Of a stretch of DNA of 64,000 nt, positions 1 to 7,120 are shown piece by piece. The notes beneath the pieces were generated by a model. It had not been told where the DNA came from. It saw only the letters and a program-made list of their open reading frames with translations, and did no database searches. The stretch comes from Streptomyces sp. R33. Its GTDB lineage: Bacteria; Actinomycetota; Actinomycetes; Streptomycetales; Streptomycetaceae. The stretch is from the NCBI RefSeq assembly GCF_041200175.1, contig NZ_CP165727.1, positions 3,973,501 through 4,037,500 of the forward strand. The letters run 5' to 3'. Positions within the stretch are counted from its first letter, which is position 1. Each line of letters opens with the position of its first letter. Both the position numbers and the translations under genes were made by a program.

Positions 1-267
1 TTGGAGGTGTCTCAGTTGCCGCAAGTCGAGTTCCAGGTGATGCCCACCGACCGCGAAGATCATGCCGGTATGGGCGGCCTGATCGAGCTCCTCAAGTTCG
101 CGGACGGCTCGGGAGTCGGGCGCTCAGAAGGCGCGTTCCACAGCCGCCCGGTCTCTCTCCCCAGGCAGCTCCGAATCCTGGAGCTGCGCTATGGCATCAT
201 CCGAGCTCAGGCGCTCACGCCCCGAGAGTCGAGGGCCTTCATCGAGGAACTGCTGGGAGAAACATGA
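1..267 (+). CDS. C-terminal part of XRE-family (Scr1/DUF5753-type) regulator, 5' truncated by window edge
   Basis: The reading frame is open from the first base, so the start and the N-terminal helix-turn-helix lie outside the window. The visible 88 residues resemble the end of the DUF5753 sensor domain common in Streptomyces XRE regulators that are paired with DUF397 proteins. The stop overlaps the start of the DUF397 gene in an ATGA arrangement, the usual layout of such pairs, which supports the assignment. In this family the regulator binds DNA and is thought to be controlled by, or to control, the small DUF397 partner. The family call rests on the C-terminal sequence and the neighbour. 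Confidence 0.75.
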   Translation: MEVSQLPQVEFQVMPTDREDHAGMGGLIELLKFADGSGVGRSEGAFHSRPVSLPRQLRILELRYGIIRAQALTPRESRAFIEELLGET

Positions 268-455
268 TCCGCCACCCCGAGTTGGACTGGTTCAAGAGCA
301 GCTACAGCAGCAGCAGCGAAGGTGACGACTGCGTCGAGGTGGCCTCCACCCCCGGCTCCGTCCTCGTCCGGGATTCCAAGGACATCCAGCGGGACCACCT
401 GGCCTTCGGGCCGCGCGCGTGGGCCGGGTTCGTGGCCCACGCGTCCGGCGTCTGA
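264..455 (+). CDS. DUF397 domain protein
   Basis: This 63-residue protein has the DUF397 pattern: a WFKSSYSS-type start, an acidic DDCVEVA segment, and a VRDSKD stretch followed by LAFGPRAW near the end. DUF397 proteins are small Streptomyces proteins nearly always encoded next to an XRE/DUF5753 regulator. Some pairs behave like toxin-antitoxin or developmental switch modules (the WhiJ-like group). It overlaps the upstream regulator gene by 4 nt, so translation is probably coupled. The exact biochemical role is unknown. Confidence 0.9.
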   Translation: MIRHPELDWFKSSYSSSSEGDDCVEVASTPGSVLVRDSKDIQRDHLAFGPRAWAGFVAHASGV

Positions 456-463
456 CGACATCC

Positions 464-1108
464 CTAGGCGCGGGTGCAGACGTGCACCGACTCGCTGTGC
501 CCGCCCTCGCTGTGGACGATCCGCAGGACGTTGTTCTTGTAGGTCACCTTCAGCACCTGGCCGTCGCTGGTGTCCTTGTGGCCCGGGGGCTGCCAGGGGA
601 ACGTGAGTGAGACGTTGTCCCCGACCTCTTTGGGGACCGTCAAGGCTTGGCCGCCGGTCAGCCGGCTCACGCCCTTGGGCGCCTCGTACACGTCGAGGAC
701 CAGGTGGCCGCCGCGGTGCAGCCAACCTCCGTGCCAGGTGACCGGCTCGGGGCCGCTGGTCCACGTGATGGTCCAGCCGGAGTTTCCGCCGCCGTCCGCG
801 TTCACGGTGCCGGTCCCCTTCACGGTCTCGCCGTTCGGCGTGGTCGACTCGATGTGCCAGTCGCCCTTGATGAAGGCGTCGAAGGCCCTGGTCACCACGC
901 TGGAGGCGGTCGGCGCCGCCGGCGTCGGCGCTGCGGAGGATGCGGCCCCGCCACCCGCCGTCGACGCCGAGGCCGAGGCCTGAGCCGAGGACGCTGCGGC
1001 TGCGCCACCCCCGGCGGCCGGGGCCTTGTCCTTGCCGCCGCAAGCCGCGACCAGCGAGGCTCCGACCCCGATCGCCAGGTAGCGCAGTGCGTTGCGCCGT
1101 CCGATCAT
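464..1108 (-). CDS. exported lipoprotein with Tat-like signal, function unknown
   Basis: The chosen start gives MIGRRNALRYLAIG, a twin-arginine-like signal followed by a hydrophobic stretch and the lipobox LVAAC with the modified Cys near residue 23. A further upstream start would add 16 residues before the signal. After the lipobox is an Ala/Gly/Ser-rich linker to about residue 70, then a beta-rich domain of about 140 residues with several W/T-rich strands (for example WTITW). No enzymatic motif is visible. It converges with the DUF397 gene with an 8-nt gap. It is probably a cell-surface protein; I recognise no family. Confidence 0.75.
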   Translation of the reverse strand: MIGRRNALRYLAIGVGASLVAACGGKDKAPAAGGGAAAASSAQASASASTAGGGAASSAAPTPAAPTASSVVTRAFDAFIKGDWHIESTTPNGETVKGTGTVNADGGGNSGWTITWTSGPEPVTWHGGWLHRGGHLVLDVYEAPKGVSRLTGGQALTVPKEVGDNVSLTFPWQPPGHKDTSDGQVLKVTYKNNVLRIVHSEGGHSESVHVCTRA

Positions 1109-1284
1109 CTGCGCTGCCGCACGTATCTCTCGTACCGTCACCAGGCCCCCGTACAAAGTCAGTTGATCAACAGCGACCGACTATAGGCGAGGACTCGCAC
1201 ATTCATCCGTACGGCCCGATTCGGACCGCACGGGTGGGGTAGGGACGGCCCGTCCAACTCTCATCGGTAGCCCCGGAGGCATCC

Positions 1285-2091
1285 GTGCCCGAAATGAACG
1301 GCCCCTACCAGGCCGGCACCCCCTGCTGGATCGACCTGATGGTCCCCGACCAGCAGGCCGCTCTCGACTTCTACCGCGACCTCTTCGGCTGGCAGGGCGA
1401 GGTCGGCCCGCCGGAGACCGGTGGCTACTCCGTCTGCACCCTCAAGGGCAAGCCGGTGGCCGGGATCATGAAGGCGATGAACCCCGACGGGACGGTGCCG
1501 GACCCGATGCCGCCGATCGCGTGGACCACGTACCTGGCCACCAACGACATCGACGCCACCCTCAAGGCGGTCACCGACGCGGGCGGCTCGGTGATGATGG
1601 GCCCGATGGACGTCATGGACCTCGGGCGGATGGCCGTCATCACCGATCCGACCGGCGCCGTGGTCGGCCTGTGGCAGTACGGCACCTTCCCCGGCGCGGG
1701 CATCGTCAACGAGCACGGCGCGCTGATCTGGAACGAGCTGAACACCGGCGACACCGACGCCGCCGCCGCGTTCTACTCGGCCGTACTGCCGGTCACCACG
1801 GTCCCGTCGCAGATGCCGGGCGCCGAGGGGTACAAGGAGTTCAAGGTCGGCGAGCGCGCGGTCGGGGGGATGATGGACCTCTCCGCCCTGCCCGCCGGGG
1901 TTCCGCCGCACTGGCTGCCGTACTTCCACGTCGACGACGTCGACAGCGTCCAGGCGGCCGCGGAGCGGGCCGGGGGCAGCGTCATGGCCCCGGCGTTCGA
2001 CATGGCGGCCGGGCGGATGGCGGTCCTCGCCGACTCCCAGGGCGGCACCTTCGCGGTGATCACGGCCACCGAGCCGGAGCAGCCTGCCTGA
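1285..2091 (+). CDS. VOC family protein with two glyoxalase-like domains
   Basis: The 268-residue protein contains two successive vicinal-oxygen-chelate modules, residues about 12-130 and 142-262. Each begins with a CWIDL or LIWNEL strand and a 'DFYRDLFGW' or 'AFYSAVL' helix. The length is that of the two-domain VOC proteins common in actinomycetes. These include dioxygenases and glyoxalase-type isomerases, but the substrate cannot be told from sequence. The GTG start is preceded by CGGAGG at a good distance. It appears to be a single-gene unit. Confidence 0.9.
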   Translation: MPEMNGPYQAGTPCWIDLMVPDQQAALDFYRDLFGWQGEVGPPETGGYSVCTLKGKPVAGIMKAMNPDGTVPDPMPPIAWTTYLATNDIDATLKAVTDAGGSVMMGPMDVMDLGRMAVITDPTGAVVGLWQYGTFPGAGIVNEHGALIWNELNTGDTDAAAAFYSAVLPVTTVPSQMPGAEGYKEFKVGERAVGGMMDLSALPAGVPPHWLPYFHVDDVDSVQAAAERAGGSVMAPAFDMAAGRMAVLADSQGGTFAVITATEPEQPA

Positions 2092-2257
2092 GCAGGGGCG
2101 GCTCGTTGCCCCGGCCGTGACGCCGGTTCGGCCGTTGCGGCCGGGGCAACGGGCAGCCACTTCCACCGCTCGGAACCGTACGGCCCCATTCCGCGTCCCA
2201 GATGAACATGATCAATCAATTCTGGTCATGTCCGGTTATCAACTACCCAGGGGACAC

Positions 2258-2701
2258 ATGTCGTTCGACACGGAATGGGCTCAGCACAAGGCCGCCGTAC
2301 TCGCGCAGCAGTCGCCCGCCATGCGCCTCAACCATGCTCCCGCCGAGGCCGGCGCCCCGGGCAGCCCGGCCGGGAGCCTCGTGGCCGGTGCGCAGTCCAT
2401 CAACGGCAACGCCAACCTGCTGATCGAGATCGCCGCGCTCCTCCACGAGGGCCGGCCCGACGGCGACGCCAGCACCATGGCCCGCGCCCCGCGGGCCCAC
2501 GCGGACGTCTCGGCGGAGGCCCTGCGCTTCGCCCGTTTCGCCGATGACCAGTTCAAGGACACGATCAACCTGTTCGCCGCCCTGGCCACCAAGCTCAAGA
2601 CCACCGGCACCGGCTTCGCGCAGGTGGACGACGGGACCGCGCGCAACTTCCTCAACGGCATCCTCGACGGCGGCCAGTACGTGAAGCCGGAGTCGAAGTG
2701 A
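2258..2701 (+). CDS. small helical ESX/WXG-like protein, first gene of a three-gene unit
   Basis: The 147-residue product starts at an ATG preceded by CAGGGGA; a longer upstream frame lacks a good ribosome site. It is predicted mostly alpha-helical with a Gly/Pro/Ala linker around residues 30-45 and no signal peptide. The helical bundle and the genetic context (a larger helical protein next door) resemble ESX/WXG100-like secreted partners, although a canonical WxG turn is not obvious. The stop overlaps the next start (GTGA), so the two are probably translated together. Function is inferred from context only. Confidence 0.65.
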   Translation: MSFDTEWAQHKAAVLAQQSPAMRLNHAPAEAGAPGSPAGSLVAGAQSINGNANLLIEIAALLHEGRPDGDASTMARAPRAHADVSAEALRFARFADDQFKDTINLFAALATKLKTTGTGFAQVDDGTARNFLNGILDGGQYVKPESK

Positions 2702-4089
2702 GCCTGAGCCACCGCAAGGACGTCGAGTTCCTGGAGGAGTGCAACCCGGCTCTGGTGGAGCGCAACGCCGCCGAGTTCAAGCGGCTGCGCGAGCTGCTGG
2801 TGCAGGCCGAGGAGCCCGCCCGGCGCGCGGAGACCGGTACGCAATGGCAGAGCGACGGCAGCCACACGTACACCGACCGCCTGTCGGAGGCCCGCCAGCT
2901 CGTGCTCCACATGGCCGAGGGATACGACAAGGCGGCGAGCGCCCTGCACGCGTACGCGGCGGCCCTGACGACCGCCAAGTCGCACTACTCGAACGGCAAG
3001 CGCACCGAGCGCAAGCTCGCGGCGCTCATCGCCACGAAGGGCACGGCGATCACGCGCACGGCGCAGGAGGCGGAGCCGATGTGCCAGTGGGAGGACATGC
3101 GGGCGACGACCGGCGTCATGGACTTCTTCGCCGAGCTGACGATGGACGTGGACGACATCCGCGAGGAGGCGGACCGGCTCCACGACGACGCGGGCGGCAG
3201 CTTCCACCAGGCCAAGACGGCCGAGCAGGAGGCGCGCAGCGTGTGCGTGCACGCGCTGAAGCAGGCGTACGAGCTGCTGCCCGAGTTCAAGGTGAAGGGC
3301 GGCGGGGGCGGAGTCGACGTCTACGCGGCGATGGCCGACATCCGGCGCGAGGCGGCGGAGGCCCGTGCCAACCCCCTGACGCACCTGCCGGGCAGCGGCC
3401 CGAAGAAGGAGATGACCGGCCCGGTCGGGACCGAGCCGGTCTCCCCCGAGCTGCGCGACATCCGGATGCGGGTGGCGGGGCTGCCGGAGGCGGACGACAA
3501 CTACTGGGACCCGCCGCAGTCGGACGAGGGGCGGGCGGAGTGGATCCGCAACAACAAGGAGATCCTGCGGGCGGCCGCGCAGCGGGCGGGGCTGCCGGAG
3601 GAGATGGTCGCCGGCATCGCCTGGAAGGAGGTCGGCGGGCAGCCGGGGATCTTCGACGACGGCGTGGACTTCTTCCGCCAGGCGGCGGACGCCCCGTGGG
3701 GCCTGAGCCCGGTCACCGCCGAGAACCTGCCGGACCGGGCGGGCGGCAAGCCGGACGAGACCTCCTTCGGCCCGATCGCGGTCCAGCTGCGGCGCGGGGC
3801 GGAGGTGCTCGGCTACGACCCGGAGAACCTCACGGACCAGCAGCGCAACGTGGTGAAGTCGGCGCTGCAGGACCCGAAGCAGAACGCGTTCATCGCCGCG
3901 GGCTTCCTGGCGCAGATCAAGGAGGAGACCGGCTACGCGAACGTCCCGGCGGACCAGCTGACCGAGGCCCAGATGCAGGAGATCGCCGCCCGCTACAACG
4001 GCGGCCCCTACTGGGAGTCGAAGAAGGCCCAGGACTACGGCGATGATTTCCGCAACAACCTCGGCAACGTGAAGAAGGCAATGCAATGA
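2698..4089 (+). CDS. ESX-like helical protein with C-terminal lytic-transglycosylase-like domain
   Basis: This is a 463-residue protein. Residues 1 to about 200 form a long helical region with a WQS turn near residue 50, like the N-terminal helical hairpins of LXG/WXG effectors. A Gly-rich linker (about 200-206) and a Pro-rich region follow. Residues about 285-463 resemble the lysozyme-like SLT fold: a conserved Glu in an AWKEVGG segment, then TSFGPIAVQ, then the ARYNGGP signature that matches the AAYNxG motif of transglycosylases. A peptidoglycan-cleaving role is likely. There is no signal peptide, so export would need a type VII-like route. It overlaps both neighbours by 4 nt. Confidence 0.7.
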   Translation: MSLSHRKDVEFLEECNPALVERNAAEFKRLRELLVQAEEPARRAETGTQWQSDGSHTYTDRLSEARQLVLHMAEGYDKAASALHAYAAALTTAKSHYSNGKRTERKLAALIATKGTAITRTAQEAEPMCQWEDMRATTGVMDFFAELTMDVDDIREEADRLHDDAGGSFHQAKTAEQEARSVCVHALKQAYELLPEFKVKGGGGGVDVYAAMADIRREAAEARANPLTHLPGSGPKKEMTGPVGTEPVSPELRDIRMRVAGLPEADDNYWDPPQSDEGRAEWIRNNKEILRAAAQRAGLPEEMVAGIAWKEVGGQPGIFDDGVDFFRQAADAPWGLSPVTAENLPDRAGGKPDETSFGPIAVQLRRGAEVLGYDPENLTDQQRNVVKSALQDPKQNAFIAAGFLAQIKEETGYANVPADQLTEAQMQEIAARYNGGPYWESKKAQDYGDDFRNNLGNVKKAMQ

Positions 4090-4412
4090 CGTACGGCAGC
4101 GGGCGCGAGAGCATCGACCTGCCCGAAGACCGGGGCTGCCTCCAGTGGGTGCTGGGCGTCCCCCTGGGGCTGATCCATCTCCTGAACGCCGTCGCCGTGT
4201 TCGCGGCCCTGTACGCCGGCCCACAGGGCGAGTGGGACCACCAGGGCTACGCGGGCGTCAGCGCGATGTGCCTGGTCTCCATGTCGCTGAGCGTGCTGGG
4301 CCTGCTCATCACGCTCATCCCGAGCGTCCGCCGCGCCATGGGCCTGTGGTGGCTGGCCCCGCCGCTCATCCTCGGCGTGACCGCCTTCATCCGCGGCGAG
4401 ACCCTGGGCTGA
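4086..4412 (+). CDS. small membrane protein, third gene of the unit (possible immunity or anchor protein)
   Basis: The 108-residue protein has three hydrophobic stretches (about residues 20-45, 58-80 and 87-102) and a hydrophilic N-terminus. Its ATG overlaps the end of the transglycosylase-like gene by 4 nt, so the two are very likely co-translated. A small membrane protein fixed behind a candidate cell-wall hydrolase could be an immunity protein, an anchor or an export helper. I recognise no family. A strong hairpin terminator follows directly. Confidence 0.65.
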   Translation: MTYGSGRESIDLPEDRGCLQWVLGVPLGLIHLLNAVAVFAALYAGPQGEWDHQGYAGVSAMCLVSMSLSVLGLLITLIPSVRRAMGLWWLAPPLILGVTAFIRGETLG

Positions 4413-4417
4413 ACGCA

Positions 4418-4453
4418 CCGCAGCCCCCGCCCGGACGGGGGCGGGGGCTGCGG
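4418..4453. terminator. hairpin terminator between convergent genes
   Basis: A 15-bp perfect inverted repeat (4418-4432 and 4439-4453) with a 6-nt loop lies between the three-gene unit and the convergent symporter gene. It can end transcription from both sides. Confidence 0.85.
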
Positions 4454-4465
4454 GGTGGGGACCGG

Positions 4466-5767
4466 TCAGGCGGGGACGGGGACCGCGGCGGGCTCGTCCA
4501 ACGGGGAGGACGAGGCGGCCTCGTAGGCCTTCTTGTCCAGGATTCCCTCGCGGGCCGCGACCACGACCGGAACCAGGGCCTGGCCGGCGACGTTCGTGGC
4601 GGTGCGCATCATGTCCAGGATCGGGTCGATCGCCATCAGCAGGCCGACGCCCTCCAGGGGCAGGCCCAGGGTGGAGAGGGTCAGCGTCAGCATGACCGTG
4701 GCGCCCGTCAGGCCGGCCGTGGCGGCCGAGCCGACGACCGAAACGAAGGCGATCAGCAGGTAGTCGGTGATCGTCAGCTGGACGTCGAAGATCTGCGCGA
4801 TGAAGATCGCGGCGAGCGCGGGGTAGATCGCGGCGCAGCCGTCCATCTTCGTGGTGGCGCCGAACGGGACGGCGAAGGAGGCGTACTCCTTCGGGACGCC
4901 GAGGCGTTCGGTGACCTTCTGGGTGACCGGCATGGTGCCGACCGAGGAGCGGGAGACGAAGGCCAGCTGGATCGCGGGCCAGGCGCCCTTGAAGAACTGG
5001 ATCGGGTTGACCTTGGCGACCGTCGCGAGGAGCAGCGGGTAGACGCCGAACATCACGAGGGCCGAGCCGATGTACACGTCGGCGGTGAAGGTCGCGTACT
5101 TGCCGATGAGTTCCCAGCCGTACGAGGCGATCGCGGTGCCGATCAGGCCGACGGTGCCGATCGGGGCGAGGCGGATGACCCACCACAGGGCCTTCTGGAG
5201 CAGTTCCAGGACCGACTCGGCGACGTTCAGGAGCGGCTGCGCCTTGTTGCCGAGCTGGAGGGCGGCGATACCGGCGACGGCGGCCAGGAAGACGATCTGG
5301 AGCACGTTCAGTTCGGTGAACGGCGTGATGACGTCCTTCGGGACGATGCCGGTCAGGAAGTCCAGCCAGGAGCCGGTGCGCTTGGGGAGCTTGCCGTCCT
5401 GCGGGGTGAGGCCGGTGCCGGCGCCCGGGTTGGTCAGCAGGCCGATCGCGAGGCCGATGCCGACCGCGATCAGCGAGGTGATCATGAACCAGAGCAGCGT
5501 GCGCGAGGCGAGGCGGGCGGCGTTGTTCACCTTCCGCAGGTTGGTGATGGACACCAGGATCGCGAAGAAGACGAGGGGGGCCACGGCCAGCTTCAGCAGC
5601 TGGACGAAGATGTCGCCGATCTGCTCGAGGGTCTTGGCGAGCCAGCTGACGTCCTGGCTGCGGGCGATCCAGCCGAACAGGACACCGAGCACGAGGCCGG
5701 TGACGATCTGGGCCCAGAAGGGGAACTTGAAGGAGGCCTTGGCGGGGGCCTGAGGGGTCGCGGACAC
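4466..5767 (-). CDS. dicarboxylate/amino acid:cation symporter (DAACS family, GltP/TcyP-like)
   Basis: The 433-residue protein has the DAACS architecture: many membrane helices, the Ser-rich re-entrant loop seen as 'FVSRSSVGTMPVT', the FGATTKMDG segment of helix 7, and a conserved MLTLTLSTLGLPLEGVG stretch. Family members import glutamate, aspartate, C4-dicarboxylates or cystine with Na+ or H+. I chose the GTG at 5767 because GGAG lies 7 nt upstream; the GTG at 5773 is too close. A cysteine-containing leader peptide lies just upstream on the same strand, pointing to sulfur-linked control and making cystine a plausible substrate. That last point is inference. Confidence 0.9.
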   Translation of the reverse strand: MSATPQAPAKASFKFPFWAQIVTGLVLGVLFGWIARSQDVSWLAKTLEQIGDIFVQLLKLAVAPLVFFAILVSITNLRKVNNAARLASRTLLWFMITSLIAVGIGLAIGLLTNPGAGTGLTPQDGKLPKRTGSWLDFLTGIVPKDVITPFTELNVLQIVFLAAVAGIAALQLGNKAQPLLNVAESVLELLQKALWWVIRLAPIGTVGLIGTAIASYGWELIGKYATFTADVYIGSALVMFGVYPLLLATVAKVNPIQFFKGAWPAIQLAFVSRSSVGTMPVTQKVTERLGVPKEYASFAVPFGATTKMDGCAAIYPALAAIFIAQIFDVQLTITDYLLIAFVSVVGSAATAGLTGATVMLTLTLSTLGLPLEGVGLLMAIDPILDMMRTATNVAGQALVPVVVAAREGILDKKAYEAASSSPLDEPAAVPVPA

Positions 5768-5823
5768 GGACACACTCCGGGGGTGATGCGCAAAGAAAGT
5801 GGGGAAGGTGGAACGGCGCGGAC

Positions 5824-5907
5824 TCAGCGACAGCCACAACAGGCCGCGGACACGCGGCGGCAGAGGTCGACGTGCAGGCGCGCCACGAGCAGGACACCCG
5901 TGGTCAT
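5824..5907 (-). CDS. putative cysteine-type leader peptide upstream of the symporter
   Basis: A 27-codon frame reads MTTGVLLVARLHVDLCRRV, then SAACCGCR and stop. The RLHVDLCRxxSAxC core matches the short leader peptides annotated in streptomycetes upstream of sulfur and cysteine genes. Four cysteine codons lie in the last 12 positions. An in-frame ATG at 5931 would add eight residues. It sits 57 nt before the symporter start on the same strand. Ribosome stalling at Cys codons could couple transport expression to cysteine supply; this is inferred, not shown by the sequence alone. Confidence 0.75.
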   Translation of the reverse strand: MTTGVLLVARLHVDLCRRVSAACCGCR

Positions 5908-5953
5908 TTCGTGCGCAACTGTGGTCAACATGTTTAACACGCTAACACTTTCC

Positions 5954-5982
5954 CTTTGAGGATCTCAAAGGTGCACTTTGAG
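5954..5982. promoter_or_regulatory. CTTTGAG inverted repeat, candidate operator
   Basis: CTTTGAG (5954-5960), a 3-nt spacer and CTCAAAG (5964-5970) form a perfect 7-bp inverted repeat, and a third CTTTGAG half-site follows at 5976-5982. The site lies upstream of the leader peptide, so it could bind a regulator of the symporter operon. No regulator is identified. Confidence 0.45.
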
Positions 5983-6012
5983 ACAGGGCCCCGCCGGGAC
6001 CCCCCGGAAACG

Positions 6013-6062
6013 CCGAACCGCCCCAGCGCACGAGGGAAGTTCCCGGCGCTGGGGCGGTTCGG
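6013..6062. terminator. terminator after the DUF4229 gene
   Basis: A 16-bp perfect inverted repeat (6013-6028 and 6047-6062) with an 18-nt loop, which itself can fold, lies just past the stop of the minus-strand DUF4229 gene. Confidence 0.8.
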
Positions 6063-6088
6063 TGTGTTTTGGTGTGTGACGGAGCTAA

Positions 6089-6394
6089 CTACGCGCGCGC
6101 GGCATCGTCGGCCGCGTCCTCCTGGGAGCGGTTCGCGGCGAGCCGCTCCTTCGCACCCGCGACGCGCCCGGAGATCTGCGCGGACATCTCGTCGCGCTGC
6201 TTGCGCAGGAGCACGAAGGACAGCGGCGCGGAGATCACGAGGGCGAGCAGCACGACCCAGGCGGGGTTGGCGTCGCCGAGGCCGGCGGGCACCCAGCCCA
6301 CGTTGACCAGGACGGAGACCAGGACGAGGCATCCGACGAAGATGCCCAGGCGCATCGCGGTGTAGCGGATCGTTGCGCTCGGCTTGAGGGACAC
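6089..6394 (-). CDS. DUF4229 membrane protein
   Basis: The 101-residue protein has two hydrophobic helices (about 17-37 and 45-63) with a short loop, then the LRKQRDEMSAQISGRV region and a charged tail, which fit DUF4229. Family members are small actinobacterial membrane proteins of unknown function, often encoded close to menaquinone genes, as here. The GTG start was kept because there is no better in-frame alternative. Confidence 0.85.
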   Translation of the reverse strand: MSLKPSATIRYTAMRLGIFVGCLVLVSVLVNVGWVPAGLGDANPAWVVLLALVISAPLSFVLLRKQRDEMSAQISGRVAGAKERLAANRSQEDAADDAARA

Positions 6395-6501
6395 GGTGAC
6401 CCCTTCTCTCTCGTCGGTACGTCGGGTGGGTCGTCACGTGCCCGTCCAGCACGTGCCCGTCCAGTGAAGCACGGCGCAGCCCCGGACAAACCCTCCGGGG
6501 G

Positions 6502-7026
6502 TCAGTGCAGCGGCAGCAGCATCGTGATGTCGTCACGGTCGTCGCCCGGGGCCACCCGGATGGCATCGGGGACGCGGCCTACCTCCTTGTAGCCGCAGGC
6601 CGCGTAGAAGTGCTCCAGGCCCATCCCGCCGCGGCAGCTGAGCCGGATCGCCTCGATGCCGTCGAAGGAGCGCGCGGCGCCGGCAACGGCCTCCATCAGC
6701 GCCCGGCCGGCGCCCTGCCCCTGAAGGGCGGGGCTGACCATGACGGTGTAGGCCCAGACCCAGTGCGTCTGCAGCCGGTGGGTGTTGAACGCGAGGACCG
6801 CGGCGGCCCGCACCCGCCCGTCCGCATCACGGCCGACGACCAGCCGGTGGCGCCCCTCGGCCATCGCGACGAGGTGCTTGACCAGCTCGGGCCGGATGTC
6901 CTCGGCGGTGACGGGCGGTACGAACCCGACCGCGCCGCCGGCGTTGGAGACCTCGGTCCAGAGTTCGGCGACGCCGTCGCGCAGCGCCGGGTCGACGACG
7001 GGGTCGACCGTGAAGGTAAGGGTCAT
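6502..7026 (-). CDS. GNAT family N-acetyltransferase
   Basis: The 174-residue protein is a single GNAT domain. The acetyl-CoA loop is visible as QGQGAGRALM (about 106-115), followed by the helix and the C-terminal 'YAACGYKEVG' strand-turn typical of motif B. The substrate is unknown. No Shine-Dalgarno sequence precedes the ATG, and a GATAAT box lies 8 nt upstream, so the mRNA may be leaderless. It is separated from mqnE by a strong terminator and is probably transcribed alone. Confidence 0.88.
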   Translation of the reverse strand: MTLTFTVDPVVDPALRDGVAELWTEVSNAGGAVGFVPPVTAEDIRPELVKHLVAMAEGRHRLVVGRDADGRVRAAAVLAFNTHRLQTHWVWAYTVMVSPALQGQGAGRALMEAVAGAARSFDGIEAIRLSCRGGMGLEHFYAACGYKEVGRVPDAIRVAPGDDRDDITMLLPLH

Positions 7027-7034
7027 AGATGAAG

Positions 7035-7061
7035 ATTATCTATTACCTCTCACCCTCGCAA
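7035..7061 (-). promoter_or_regulatory. candidate promoter for a leaderless GNAT mRNA
   Basis: On the minus strand TTGCGA (7056-7061) and GATAAT (7035-7040) are separated by 15 nt. Transcription would begin within a few bases of the ATG at 7026. The region is distinctly AT-rich against its surroundings, and no ribosome site is present. Confidence 0.4.
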
Positions 7062-7070
7062 CGGACACGC

Positions 7071-7105
7071 GGAAGGCCCCGGTCCTCGTGGGACCGGGGC
7101 CTTCC
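7071..7105. terminator. terminator after mqnE
   Basis: Perfect 15-bp arms (7071-7085 and 7091-7105) with a 5-nt loop lie 16 nt past the mqnE stop on the minus strand. Confidence 0.85.
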
Positions 7106-7120
7106 GAGCCGTGGGGCGCG

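Noticed and set aside
2281..4224. 647-codon minus-strand frame opposite the transglycosylase-like gene
   Set aside because: Composition is Arg/Leu/Gly-rich shadow translation with no domain; the plus-strand genes have motifs and ribosome sites.
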